Source: Roseomonas genomospecies 6 (lineage in GTDB: Bacteria > Pseudomonadota > Alphaproteobacteria > Azospirillales > Azospirillaceae). Taken from it: 64,000 nucleotides of DNA. Numbering within the stretch: position 1 is the first letter of the stretch; each line of letters begins with the position of its first letter. The DNA lies in assembly GCF_008365375.1 (NCBI RefSeq), contig NZ_QOKW01000025.1, forward strand, positions 1 to 64,000, read 5' to 3'. Shown one piece after another: positions 52,127-61,066 of this stretch. The notes under the pieces are model-generated. The model saw only the letters and a program-made list of their open reading frames with translations. It did not search any database and was not told where the DNA came from. The position numbers and the translations under genes were made by a program.

Positions 52127-52624
52127 ATGCCTGACATTCTGGAACCGCGGACCATCGTCGCCGACCTGGGCCGCTACCTCGAGGACTTCACCGTCGGCGA
52201 CGTCTACGAACACCGCCCCGGCCGGACGATCACCGAAGCGGACAACATCCAGTTCAGCCTGCTGACGATGAACCGCCACCCCATGCACTGCGACCACGCC
52301 TTCGCCGAAAAGTCGGAGTTCGGCAAGCCGCTGGTCAACAGCGGGCTGACGCTGGCCATCGTGCTGGGCATGACGGTGGACGACGTCTCCTACAAGTCCG
52401 TCGCCAATCTCGGCTGGAAGGAGATCAAGCTGGTCGCCCCGGTCTTCCCCGGCGACACGGTCTACGCGCGCTCCAAGGTGCTGGACGTGCGCGAATCCAG
52501 GAAGCGTCCGACCCAGGGCATCGTGACCACCTACACCGAGGGCTACAAGGCTGACGGCACGGTCTTCCTGACCTTCGAACGGGCCAGCCTCGTGCCCAAG
52601 CGGGGTCACGGCATCGGCGACTGA
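52127..52624 (+). CDS. MaoC-like acyl-CoA hydratase
   Basis: A 165-residue hot-dog fold protein. The hydratase-2-like segment runs TMNRHPMHCDHAFAEKSEFG then KPLVNSG (about 48-72): the usual active-site Asp appears as Asn49, and His52 or His54 could act as partner. It would add water to an unsaturated acyl-CoA before cleavage by the CitE-like lyase. It heads the plus-strand operon; the start is set by homologous length, with a weak ribosome site. Confidence 0.86.
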   Translation: MPDILEPRTIVADLGRYLEDFTVGDVYEHRPGRTITEADNIQFSLLTMNRHPMHCDHAFAEKSEFGKPLVNSGLTLAIVLGMTVDDVSYKSVANLGWKEIKLVAPVFPGDTVYARSKVLDVRESRKRPTQGIVTTYTEGYKADGTVFLTFERASLVPKRGHGIGD

Positions 52625-52659
52625 TCCGGACAATTCGAGAAGAACAAAAGGGAGGACCC

Positions 52660-54066
52660 ATGCCCGCCACCGATCCCACGACGGAATCCATTGCCGCCAC
52701 GTTGGCCGCCTTCGTCGCCGATACCCCCGACGACGCCATCCCGGAAGAGGTCCGCAGCCGCGCGCCGCACCACATGCTGGACGCGGTCGGCATCGCGCTC
52801 GCCTCGACCCGCTACGACTTCGCCCACAAGACGCTGACCGCCCTGCGCGGGCTGGCGGGGGAGGGGCCGGTGCCGGTGATCGGCATGCCCGCCTCGCTGC
52901 CCGCCCGCGACGCGGCGACGGTCAACGGGCTGCTCTGCCACGGTCTCGACTACGACGACACGCACATCGGCGGCGTCATCCACCCGACCGCCAGCGTGCT
53001 TCCCGCCGTTCTGTCGGCGGCGGCGATGACCGGTGCGGACGGGCGGTCGGTGGTCAGCGCCTATGTGCTGGGGGTGGAGGCGGCGGCCCGGCTCGGCTCG
53101 GTGGCTCGCGGCGGCTTCCACCAGGTGGGCTTCCACCCCACGGGCATGATCGGCGTGTTCGGCTGTGCGCTGGCCGCGGGGCGGCTGCTCGGCCTGACCC
53201 GCGCGCAACTGGCCGCCGCCCAGGGCATCGCCCTGTCGATGGCGAGCGGCAGCCTGGAATTCCTGGAGGACGGCGCCTGGAACAAGCGGCTGCATCCCGG
53301 CTGGGCGGCGGCGGCGGGCATCACCGCGGCGGCGCTGGCCCGCGAGGGCTTCGTCGGCGTCACCCGCCCCTACGAGGGCCGCTTCGGCCTGTTCAACGCC
53401 TATCTCGGCAAGGAGGCCGGGCGCGCCGAGCTTGGCATCGCCACCGCCGGCCTCGGCGAGACGTGGGAGTTGATGGCGACGGCGATCAAGCCCTATCCGG
53501 CCTGCCACTTCACCCACGCCTGCGTGGACGCGGCACTGGCCTTGCGCCGGGACGGGCTGGACGTCGCCCGCATCCGCCGGATCGAGGCGCTGGTCCCCGA
53601 ACAGGTCGTCAAGACCGTCTGCGAGCCGGAGGCCAACAAGAAGCGCCCCGCCAACTCCTACGACGCGCAGTTCAGCGTGCCCTTCCTGGTCGCCGCCGCG
53701 CTGGTACGCGGGCGCCTGACCCTGGCGGAGTTGGAGAACGACGCGCTGGGCGACGCGGCGATCCTCGACGTGGCGTCGAAGGTGTCCTACCGCCACGACC
53801 CGGACTCGCCCTTCCCGAAGGCCTATTCGGGCGAGCTGGTCGTCACGCTCGACGACGGGCGGGAGCTGCGCCACCGCGAGCACATCAACCGCGGCGCCGC
53901 CGACCGCCCGCTGTCCAACGCCGACATCGTGGACAAGTACCGCGGCAACGCCGCCATGGCCGTCCACGAGACCGCCGCCTCCCGCATCGAGGACGCCGTC
54001 CTCGGCCTCGACCAAGCCCCGCGCGCGGCGGACTCCCTGTCCGTCCTGTCGCCGTCCGTCCGCTGA
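52660..54066 (+). CDS. MmgE/PrpD-family protein
   Basis: A 468-residue protein of the family that includes 2-methylcitrate dehydratase and cis-aconitate decarboxylase. The conserved N-terminal helices (HHMLDAVGIALAS), ATVNGLLCHGLDYDDTHIGGVIHPTASVLPA with the catalytic-region Asp and His, and KPYPACHFTHACVDAAL are readable. It probably dehydrates, decarboxylates or isomerises a tricarboxylic or hydroxy-dicarboxylic acid. GGGAGGA precedes the ATG, and 35 bp separate it from maoC. Confidence 0.9.
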   Translation: MPATDPTTESIAATLAAFVADTPDDAIPEEVRSRAPHHMLDAVGIALASTRYDFAHKTLTALRGLAGEGPVPVIGMPASLPARDAATVNGLLCHGLDYDDTHIGGVIHPTASVLPAVLSAAAMTGADGRSVVSAYVLGVEAAARLGSVARGGFHQVGFHPTGMIGVFGCALAAGRLLGLTRAQLAAAQGIALSMASGSLEFLEDGAWNKRLHPGWAAAAGITAAALAREGFVGVTRPYEGRFGLFNAYLGKEAGRAELGIATAGLGETWELMATAIKPYPACHFTHACVDAALALRRDGLDVARIRRIEALVPEQVVKTVCEPEANKKRPANSYDAQFSVPFLVAAALVRGRLTLAELENDALGDAAILDVASKVSYRHDPDSPFPKAYSGELVVTLDDGRELRHREHINRGAADRPLSNADIVDKYRGNAAMAVHETAASRIEDAVLGLDQAPRAADSLSVLSPSVR

Positions 54067-54090
54067 CCATCCTATCCGGGGAAGCTGCCC

Positions 54091-55269
54091 ATGAGCGCCA
54101 CCACTGCCACCATGACCGACGCGGAACGCGACGAGCAGGAACGCCTGATCCTCGACAGCGTGGACCGTTTCCTCGACCGCCACGTCAAGCCGGTCGCCCT
54201 GAAACTGGAGCACGACGACATCTACCCCGACGAGATCGTCGAGCGGATGAAGGAACTCGGCCTGTTCGGGGCCACGATCCCGGAGGAGTATGGCGGGCTG
54301 GGCCTGCGCCCCTCCACCTACGCCAAGATGATCGAGCGGATCTCGACGGTCTGGATGTCCCTGACCGGCATCATGAACTCGCACCTCATCATGGCCTTCA
54401 TCGTCAACAAGACGGGAACGGAGGAGCAGAAGGCCGCCTTCCTGCCGCGCTTCGCCACCGGCGAGCTGCGCGGCGGCCTCGCTCTGACGGAGCCGGACTG
54501 CGGAACCGACCTTCAGGCCATCCGCACGGTGGCGCGGCGCGACGGCGACGATTACGTCATCAACGGCTCGAAGACCTGGATCACCAACGGCATCCAGGGA
54601 AGCTGCTTTGCCCTGCTGGTCAAGACCGACCCCACCGCGCAGCCCCGCCACAAGGGCATGTCGATGGTCCTGGCCGAGAAGGGGCCGGGCTTCACGGTCA
54701 GCCGCAAGCTGGAGAAGCTGGGCTACAAGGGCATCGATTCCGCCGAGCTGGTCTTCGAGGACTACCGCGTCCCGGCGGACCGGCTGATCGGCGGGGTGGA
54801 GGGCCGCGGCATGGCCTGCGCCATCTCCGGCCTGGAGCTTGGCCGCGTCAACGTGGCGGCGCGCGGCGTCGGCGTGGCCCAGGCGGCGCTGGACGAGTCC
54901 GTGAAGTACAGCCAGCAGCGCAAGACCTTCGGCAAGCCGATCCACGAGCATCAGGCGGTGGCGATGAAGCTGGCCGACATGGCGACCCGCGTGTCGGCGG
55001 CGCGGCTTCTGGTCCAGCAGGCGGCCAACGCGCTCGACCGCGGCGAACGCTGCGACTACGAGGCCGGCATGGCCAAGCTGTTCGCGTCGGAGGCGGCGGT
55101 GGAGAACGCCATGGACGCCATGCGCATCCACGGCGGCTACGGCTATTCCAAGGAGTTCGTGGTGGAGCGTCTCTACCGCGACGCCCCCCTGCTGTGCATC
55201 GGCGAGGGCACCAACGAGATCCAGCGCATCATCATCGCCAAGCGGCTGATCGAGCAGAATCCGGTGTGA
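54091..55269 (+). CDS. Acyl-CoA dehydrogenase
   Basis: A 392-residue FAD enzyme. Family motifs are ALTEPDCGTDLQAIRTVARR (flavin and substrate site), TWITNG, and the C-terminal IHGGYGYSKEFVVERLYRDA and LCIGEGTNEIQ with the catalytic-base Glu at 372. The SLTGIMNSHLIMAF stretch is a less common substrate-side motif. It makes a 2-enoyl-CoA that the MaoC-like hydratase could use. It lies 24 bp after the MmgE/PrpD gene and is followed by a hairpin element. Confidence 0.93.
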   Translation: MSATTATMTDAERDEQERLILDSVDRFLDRHVKPVALKLEHDDIYPDEIVERMKELGLFGATIPEEYGGLGLRPSTYAKMIERISTVWMSLTGIMNSHLIMAFIVNKTGTEEQKAAFLPRFATGELRGGLALTEPDCGTDLQAIRTVARRDGDDYVINGSKTWITNGIQGSCFALLVKTDPTAQPRHKGMSMVLAEKGPGFTVSRKLEKLGYKGIDSAELVFEDYRVPADRLIGGVEGRGMACAISGLELGRVNVAARGVGVAQAALDESVKYSQQRKTFGKPIHEHQAVAMKLADMATRVSAARLLVQQAANALDRGERCDYEAGMAKLFASEAAVENAMDAMRIHGGYGYSKEFVVERLYRDAPLLCIGEGTNEIQRIIIAKRLIEQNPV

Positions 55270-55286
55270 GGGGGCGTTCCTGAACT

Positions 55287-55374
55287 GGGCCCCCCTCCCG
55301 GCCTCCCCCCACTTCGCGGGGGGAGGAGTTAAGCCCTCCCCCGCCGAAGGTGGGGGAGGGTTGGGTGGGGGCCC
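55287..55374. repeat. Dispersed hairpin element, closed two-hairpin copy
   Basis: A perfect 8-bp outer stem GGGCCCCC (55287-55294)/GGGGGCCC (55367-55374) encloses two hairpins: 55302-55326 (9-bp CCTCCCCCC/GGGGGGAGG) and 55334-55360 (12 bp around a GAA loop). It sits inside an operon between the acyl-CoA dehydrogenase and CoA-transferase genes and could attenuate or stabilise the transcript. Confidence 0.82.
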
Positions 55375-55428
55375 GACGCAACCACGCCCACTCCCCACAC
55401 CCCGCACACCCCACCAGGGAGACACCGC

Positions 55429-56619
55429 GTGCTACCCCTCGAAGGCGTTACCGTCATCGCCGTGGAGCAATACGGCGCCGGCCCGTTCGGCACCATGCTT
55501 CTGGCCGACCTCGGGGCCGAGGTCATCAAGGTCGAGAATCCCGCCGAGGGCGGGGAGATCGGCCGCCATGTCGGCCCCCATTACTTCGGCCCCGGCAACA
55601 GCCATTTCTACCAGTCCTTCAACCGCAACAAGCGCAGCATCACCCTGAACCTGAAGCACCCCGAAGGCATGGCGGTGCTGCACGAGCTGGTGCGCCACGC
55701 CGACGCCGTGCTGGACAATCTGCGCGGCGACCTGCCGGACAAGCTGGGACTGACCTACGAGCATCTGAAGGCCGTCAACCCGAAGATCGTCTGCGCCCAT
55801 CTGTCCGCCTACGGGCGGCAGGGGCCGCGGCGGGCATGGCCGGGCTACGACTATCTGATGCAGGCGGAGGCCGGCTACCTGTCGGTGACCGGCGAGCCGG
55901 ACGGCCCGCCCGCCCGCTTCGGCATGTCGGTGGTGGACATGATGACCGGCCTGATGACCGTCTTCGGCCTCGTCTCCGGCGTGGTCGGGGCGCGGGCCAG
56001 CGGCCAGGGCACGGACGTGGACGTCAGCCTGTTCGACACGGCGCTGCACAACATGACCTATCTCGCCACATGGTACCTGAACGGCGGTCACAACCAGGGG
56101 CGGGAGCCGCGCTCCGCGCACCCCTCTCTGACCCCGTCGCAGCTTTACCGGACGCGGGACGGCTGGCTTTTCATCATGTGCAACAAGGAGAAGTTCTGGC
56201 CGGTGCTCTGCGACCGGATCGGCAAGCCCGAATGGGCGGAGGACCCGCGCTTTCGCAGCTTCAAGGACCGGCTGGCCAACCGCGAGGCGCTGACCGTCCT
56301 GCTGGACGAGGCGCTGAGCCACCGCACCACGGCGGAGTGGGTGGAGATCCTCGGCGGCGCGGTTCCCGCCGCTCCGGTCCTCGACATCGCCCAGGCGCTG
56401 GAGAATCCCTTCGTCCGCGAGAGCGACCGGGTGGCCGACTTCACCGGTCCGGACGGAACGGACGCGGTGCGGATGCTGACCGGGCCGGTGCGCATCGGCG
56501 GCGAGACGCTTCCCACCCGCCCCGCCCCGGCTCTGGGCGCCGACACGGAGGATGTGCTCGGCCGCATCGGCATCGGGCCGGAGCGCATCGCCGCCCTGCG
56601 GGAACAGGGGGCGCTGTGA
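55429..56619 (+). CDS. CaiB/BaiF class III CoA-transferase
   Basis: A 396-residue family III CoA-transferase. The N-terminal GVTVIAVEQYGAGPFGTMLLADLGAEVIKVE-like segment, NRNKRSITLNL, VCAHLSAYG and the catalytic Asp170 in MSVVDMMTGL are present, the Asp that forms a mixed anhydride. It activates an organic acid using another CoA thioester. GGGAG precedes the GTG start. Its stop overlaps the start of the GntR gene. Confidence 0.92.
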   Translation: MLPLEGVTVIAVEQYGAGPFGTMLLADLGAEVIKVENPAEGGEIGRHVGPHYFGPGNSHFYQSFNRNKRSITLNLKHPEGMAVLHELVRHADAVLDNLRGDLPDKLGLTYEHLKAVNPKIVCAHLSAYGRQGPRRAWPGYDYLMQAEAGYLSVTGEPDGPPARFGMSVVDMMTGLMTVFGLVSGVVGARASGQGTDVDVSLFDTALHNMTYLATWYLNGGHNQGREPRSAHPSLTPSQLYRTRDGWLFIMCNKEKFWPVLCDRIGKPEWAEDPRFRSFKDRLANREALTVLLDEALSHRTTAEWVEILGGAVPAAPVLDIAQALENPFVRESDRVADFTGPDGTDAVRMLTGPVRIGGETLPTRPAPALGADTEDVLGRIGIGPERIAALREQGAL

Positions 56620-57380
56620 AGACCGCCGTTCGCCAGACCACCGCCCGCCCGTCCGCCCCGGAGGGGCCGCGCTTCCAGGAAATCCTGGAGGCGCTGCGCG
56701 CCGACATCACGGACGGGCGGATCGGGATCGGCGAACGGCTGCCGACCGAGCAGGAACTCTGCCTGCGCTTCTCCGCCAGCCGCTACACGGTGCGGGAGGC
56801 GTTGCGCCGGCTTCAGGATCTCGGCCTGATCGCGCGCCGCCAGGGCTCAGGGTCGGTGGTGACCGCCGCCCGGCCCGACGGGCGGTTCCACAACGCGCTG
56901 TCCAGCCTCGCGGAGATCGGGCAGTACGCCTCCTCCACCCGGCTGGAGGTGCTGGCGGTGGAAAAGATCCTGGTGGAAGGGCGGACGGCGGAGCTGCTCC
57001 AGTCGCCGCCCGACACGCCCTGGGTCCGGGTCGTGGCGCTGCGCCGCCAGCCGGGGGAGCGGACGCCGCTCTGCTACACCGAGGTGTTCCTGCCCGCCGC
57101 CTTCGACGACGTGGCTCAGGCCATCGGGACCTTTCCGGTCGCCGTCTACGCCGTTCTGGAAAACCGGTACGGCCTGCGGATCGAGGAGGTGGTGCAGTCC
57201 ATCGAGGCCACCTCGGCGGACGCCAATCTGGCCTCGCGCCTGTCGGTGGAGGTCGGCACCCCGATCCTGGTCGTGATCCGGCATTATCTGGATGCCGAAG
57301 GAAAAGTGCTGGAGGTGGCGGTCAACAGCCACGCCGCCGGGCGATACCGCTATGAAATGACGCTTCAACGCTCCGGATGA
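56616..57380 (+). CDS. GntR-family regulator with UTRA domain (HutC type)
   Basis: A 254-residue regulator: winged helix-turn-helix at about 18-85 (ERLPTEQELCLRFSASRYTVREALRRLQDLG) and a ligand-binding UTRA domain at about 105-250 ending NSHAAGRYRYEMTLQRSG. The GTG start overlaps the CoA-transferase stop, so it is made with the pathway. It is clearly related to the second regulator at 61067-61843, particularly in the recognition helix and the end of UTRA. Likely targets are the palindromes at 49775 and 52026. Confidence 0.92.
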   Translation: MKTAVRQTTARPSAPEGPRFQEILEALRADITDGRIGIGERLPTEQELCLRFSASRYTVREALRRLQDLGLIARRQGSGSVVTAARPDGRFHNALSSLAEIGQYASSTRLEVLAVEKILVEGRTAELLQSPPDTPWVRVVALRRQPGERTPLCYTEVFLPAAFDDVAQAIGTFPVAVYAVLENRYGLRIEEVVQSIEATSADANLASRLSVEVGTPILVVIRHYLDAEGKVLEVAVNSHAAGRYRYEMTLQRSG

Positions 57381-57462
57381 GACACGGGGGCCGCCAAAGG
57401 CCCCACCCGCGGAGAACGGCCGGAAGAGCCGCGCGGGAGCAGCACCGGAAGGGAGGGAAGGA

Positions 57463-57672
57463 ATGACGGAACACTCCATCGGGGACAGCGCCGCCTGCGC
57501 GCGGACCCTGGCCGCGCTCCAGGGGGTGGCCCTGGACGATGCGGACGCCGCCCTGTGCGGGCGCCTGCTGGCCGCCGTGCCGGGCATCCTGGCGGCGGCG
57601 CATCCCGGCGGCCCGCTGTTCGACGTGCCGCCGAACGCCCACACGGCGCTGATCGCCGGGGAGCGGGCATGA
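57463..57672 (+). CDS. Small AtzG-like subunit of the amidase
   Basis: A 69-residue acidic, helical protein whose stop overlaps the start of the amidase gene (ATGA, 57669-57672). Size, position and the FDVPPNAH stretch resemble AtzG-like (DUF4089) proteins, which pair with AtzE-type amidases and stabilise them. The assignment rests mainly on context. A purine-rich ribosome site (GGGAGGGAAGG) precedes the ATG. Confidence 0.68.
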   Translation: MTEHSIGDSAACARTLAALQGVALDDADAALCGRLLAAVPGILAAAHPGGPLFDVPPNAHTALIAGERA

Positions 57673-59054
57673 CCGATCCCGCCACGCTGACCCTGACGGA
57701 GGCCGCAAGGGCGGTCCGCGACGGCGCCCTGCGCGCGGAGGCCCTGGCGGACGCCTGCCTGGACCGCGTCGCCCGGCTGAACCCCACCCTCAACGCCTTC
57801 CTCTCGGTCGAGGCGGAGGAGGCGCTGGCCGCCGCCCGCCGAGCCGATGCCGAGATTCGGGCCGGGCGGCTGCGCGGGCCGCTGCACGGCGTGCCTCTGG
57901 CCCACAAGGACATGTTCCACCGCGCCGGGAAGCCCTGCACCTGCGGCTCCCCGATCCGCCGCGGCTTCCGCCCGGAGCGGACGGCCACGGTGCTGGAGCG
58001 GCTGGACGCGGCGGGGGCGGTGACTCTCGGCACGCTGCACATGGCCGAATTCGCCATGGGGCCGACCGGGCACAACGCCCATCTCGGGCGCTGCCGCAAC
58101 CCCTGGGACCCCGACCGCATCACCGGCGGCTCCTCCTCCGGGTCCGGCGCTGCGGTGGCGGCGAGGCTGGCTTTCGGTTCGCTGGGGTCGGACACCGGCG
58201 GATCGGTGCGGCTTCCCGCGGCGCTCTGCGGCGTGGTCGGGCTGAAGCCGACGCAGGGGGCGACGCCGATGGACGGCGTGATGCCGCTGTCGGAAAGCCT
58301 GGACTGCGTCGGCCCGCTGGCCCGCAGCGCGGAGGACGCGGCGACGCTGTTCTCGCTCATCACCGGGCGGACGGACGCCGCGGAGGGGATCGGCCAGGGG
58401 GTGGAGGGCCTGCGGCTGGGCATCCCGAACCGGTTCTACTGCGACGGGCTGGACCCCGCCGTGGCCGCCGCGCTGGAACAGGCGCGGGCGGTGCTGGAGC
58501 GGGCGGGCGCCCGCTTCGTGGAGGTGGACATCCCCGACCACGAACCCTACGGCGACCTCGCCAACCTCGTCTTCACGCCGGAGGCGGCGGCCATCCATGC
58601 GCCCTGGCTGCGCGAGCGTCCGCAGGATTACGGCCCGCAGGTGCGCGCCCGCCTGCTGCAGGGGCTGATGGTGCCGGCGGCCACCTACCTCCAGGCGAAG
58701 CAGCTCCGGGCGCTTCACCTCCGGGCGATGATCGACGGCCCCTTCACCCAATGCGACGCGCTGTTCGTTCCCGCCCTGCGGAGCCGCGTGCCGACCGCCG
58801 CGCAGACCGATGTGGGGGCCGGGCCGGCGATGGCGGCGGTGGTCGCCGGGGTGGCGGCGCTGACCCGCCCGGTCTCCTATCTGGGCCTGCCGGCGCTCGT
58901 CACGCCCGCGGGCTTCGACCCGGACGGGATGCCGGTGGCACTCCAGCTCATCGGGCGCCCGCACGCGGAGGCCACGCTTCTGCGCATCGCCGACGCCCAT
59001 GAACGCGCCGCCGGATGGCTGCGCCGCGTCCCCAAGACACAGGTCTTCTCGTGA
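57669..59054 (+). CDS. AtzE-like amidase (amidase signature family)
   Basis: A 461-residue amidase with the Lys80 (LAHKDMFHRAG), cis-Ser155 (GGSSSGSG) and Ser179 (SDTGGSVR) triad intact. The HKDMF context and coupling to a 69-residue AtzG-like gene point to the AtzE branch, which hydrolyses small amides such as carboxybiuret. Here it probably frees a carboxylic acid from an imported amide. The start is set by overlap with the small subunit gene; DctQ follows 14 bp later. Confidence 0.9.
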   Translation: MTDPATLTLTEAARAVRDGALRAEALADACLDRVARLNPTLNAFLSVEAEEALAAARRADAEIRAGRLRGPLHGVPLAHKDMFHRAGKPCTCGSPIRRGFRPERTATVLERLDAAGAVTLGTLHMAEFAMGPTGHNAHLGRCRNPWDPDRITGGSSSGSGAAVAARLAFGSLGSDTGGSVRLPAALCGVVGLKPTQGATPMDGVMPLSESLDCVGPLARSAEDAATLFSLITGRTDAAEGIGQGVEGLRLGIPNRFYCDGLDPAVAAALEQARAVLERAGARFVEVDIPDHEPYGDLANLVFTPEAAAIHAPWLRERPQDYGPQVRARLLQGLMVPAATYLQAKQLRALHLRAMIDGPFTQCDALFVPALRSRVPTAAQTDVGAGPAMAAVVAGVAALTRPVSYLGLPALVTPAGFDPDGMPVALQLIGRPHAEATLLRIADAHERAAGWLRRVPKTQVFS

Positions 59055-59068
59055 AGGGAGTTCCGCCC

Positions 59069-59674
59069 ATGCCGGGAACCGATACATTGACCTCCGCGCC
59101 TCCGCACGGCCATGCCGCCGCTGCCGACGCGCGGCCGGCAGCCGCTTCGCCGCCGGGCCGCGGCCTGCCGGTCTGGTGGAGCTTCATCGAGGACCGCATC
59201 CTCCTGAACGTCGCGACCATTCTGATGATGGCGGCGATCGGCTTCATGTTCTACGAGGCGGCCAGCCGCTCCCTCCTGTCGGAAAGCCATTGGTGGGCGG
59301 AGGAACTGGTCCGCTTCCTGGTGGTGTGGAGCGTGCTGCTGTCGCTGGGCGTCGGCACGCGCCACGGCCACTACATCCGCATGGACCTGCTGCTCAACCT
59401 GATGCCGCGCCGGGCGCGGCTGGCGCTCGCCTGGCTGAACAGCCTGATCGGGCTGGCCTTCAGCGTCCTTCTGGTCATCGCCGGCGTGCAGGAGGTCTCG
59501 CACCTTCAGGCCGTGGGCATGTTCACGGAATCCAACCTCGACCTGCCCCTGTGGCTGGTGCGGCTGGTGCTGCCGCTGGGCGGGGTGCTGTACGGCTTCG
59601 CCTTTCTCGGCAACATCGTCCTGCTGCTGCGCGGCCACGACCCCGACCCGCCCGCCGAAGGCGAGAACCTGTAG
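59069..59674 (+). CDS. TRAP transporter small membrane subunit DctQ
   Basis: A 201-residue protein with an Ala/Pro-rich N-terminus (about 1-32) and four membrane helices (about 45-65, 79-99, 120-142, 160-188). DctQ pieces are FYEAASRSLLSESHWWAEELVRFLVVW and RHGHYIRMDLLLNL. It pairs with DctM, encoded 53 bp downstream, and the distant DctP. AAGGGAG precedes the ATG. Confidence 0.9.
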   Translation: MPGTDTLTSAPPHGHAAAADARPAAASPPGRGLPVWWSFIEDRILLNVATILMMAAIGFMFYEAASRSLLSESHWWAEELVRFLVVWSVLLSLGVGTRHGHYIRMDLLLNLMPRRARLALAWLNSLIGLAFSVLLVIAGVQEVSHLQAVGMFTESNLDLPLWLVRLVLPLGGVLYGFAFLGNIVLLLRGHDPDPPAEGENL

Positions 59675-59680
59675 GCGCCG

Positions 59681-59713
59681 GCCATAAAAGGGCCAAAAAA
59701 GGGCCAGAAAAGG
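59681..59713 (+). repeat. Three tandem copies of an 11-bp repeat before dctM
   Basis: GCCATAAAAGG, GCCAAAAAAGG and GCCAGAAAAGG run head to tail and end 14 bp before the dctM start, just upstream of its GGGGAGAGGAG ribosome site. Each carries a purine-rich AAAAGG that resembles a ribosome site. Confidence 0.8.
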
Positions 59714-59727
59714 GGAGAGGAGACACC

Positions 59728-60999
59728 ATGACCACCGTCATCGCCGTCGTCAGCCTGCTGTTCTTCGTGGCCGCGGGCGTGCACATCGCCCTGGCGCTGG
59801 GCGTCATCGCGGTCGGGCTGCTGACCTTCAACTTCAACATCCCGGTCGTCCTGGTCGCGCAGATGGCCTGGGATTCCGTCGACAAATACGCGCTGGTCTG
59901 CATTCCGTTCTTCATCTTCGCGGGCAACCTGATGTCGCGCGGCAACCTCGCGCTGGTCATCCTGGAACTGGTCGGCACGCTGATCCGCTACTTCCGCGGC
60001 GGCATCGCCCTGGCGCTCGCCATGTCCAGCGTGTTCTTCGCGGCGGTCAACGGGTCGTCGGTGGCCTGCGCCGTGGCGCTCGGCCCGGCGGCGGTGAAGC
60101 TGATGCCGAACGAGGGCTATCCGCCCCGCTTCGCCGCTTCGCTGGTCGCGGTCTGCGGCACGCTGGGGCTGATGATCCCGCCGTCGCTGACCTTCATCCT
60201 GATCGGCTCCATCGTCGGGCTGCCGATCACCGACCTGTTCATCGCCGGCATCGTGCCCGGCCTGTTCGAGGCGCTGCTGCTCGGCATCACCACGCTGATC
60301 GTCAGCCGGGTCAAGGGCTACGGCCATGTCGGGGAGCGACCGGACTGGAAGGGCTTCGGCCAGCGCCTGCCGGGTGCGGCCGGAGCGCTGATGATGCCGG
60401 TGCTCATCATCGGCACGATCTACATGGGCTGGTTCACCCCGACGGAGGTGTCGGCGCTGGCCGCCGTCTACGCGGTGGTCCTGGTGACGCTGGTCTACCG
60501 CACGGCCAACCTCGTCGCGGTGTGGGAGACGGCGCGGGAGTCGGTGCTCCAGACCGTGATGATCTACGGCGTGCTGCTGGGGTCCGGCCTGCTGACGGCG
60601 GTGCTGACCCGCCTCGGCCTGTCCGCCGAACTGACCGCGATGCTGAAGGACGCGCAGGTCTCCCCCTTCGAGTTCCTGCTGGCCGTCAACCTGCTGCTGC
60701 TCGTCATCGGCATGTTCCTGGACGGCGTGTCGATGATCGTCCTGCTGTCGCCGATCCTGTTCCCGATGGCGCAGGCGGTGGGGGTGAACCCGATCCATTT
60801 CGCCGTCATCATGACCGCGCTGGTGGAGGTGGCGACCCTGACGCCGCCGGTCGGCCTGAACCTGTTCGTGATGAGCCGCATCACCAAGATGCCGCTCCAT
60901 TCCATCGTGAAGGGCGTGCTGCCCTTCTACGGAATGCGGCTGGTCGCGCTGGTCGCCATCAACGCTTTCCCGGCCCTGTCGCTGGTCCTGCTGACGTAG
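59728..60999 (+). CDS. TRAP transporter large membrane subunit DctM
   Basis: A 423-residue polytopic protein with about 12 helices. DctM hallmarks include VCIPFFIFAGNLMSRGNLA, FFAAVNGSSVACAVALGPAAV, MIPPSLTFILIG and a C-terminal TLTPPVGLNLFVMSRITKMP. It forms the sodium-coupled elevator transporter with DctQ. A strong ribosome site precedes the ATG, following the 11-bp repeats. The substrate is delivered by DctP (48652-49686), which is encoded separately about 10 kb away. Confidence 0.94.
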   Translation: MTTVIAVVSLLFFVAAGVHIALALGVIAVGLLTFNFNIPVVLVAQMAWDSVDKYALVCIPFFIFAGNLMSRGNLALVILELVGTLIRYFRGGIALALAMSSVFFAAVNGSSVACAVALGPAAVKLMPNEGYPPRFAASLVAVCGTLGLMIPPSLTFILIGSIVGLPITDLFIAGIVPGLFEALLLGITTLIVSRVKGYGHVGERPDWKGFGQRLPGAAGALMMPVLIIGTIYMGWFTPTEVSALAAVYAVVLVTLVYRTANLVAVWETARESVLQTVMIYGVLLGSGLLTAVLTRLGLSAELTAMLKDAQVSPFEFLLAVNLLLLVIGMFLDGVSMIVLLSPILFPMAQAVGVNPIHFAVIMTALVEVATLTPPVGLNLFVMSRITKMPLHSIVKGVLPFYGMRLVALVAINAFPALSLVLLT

Positions 61000-61066
61000 T
61001 CTGCGTTCGCACGCCGGTTGCATCGGCGCGCCGGCTCGTCCATCTTCCGGCATCATGGGGGACGCG

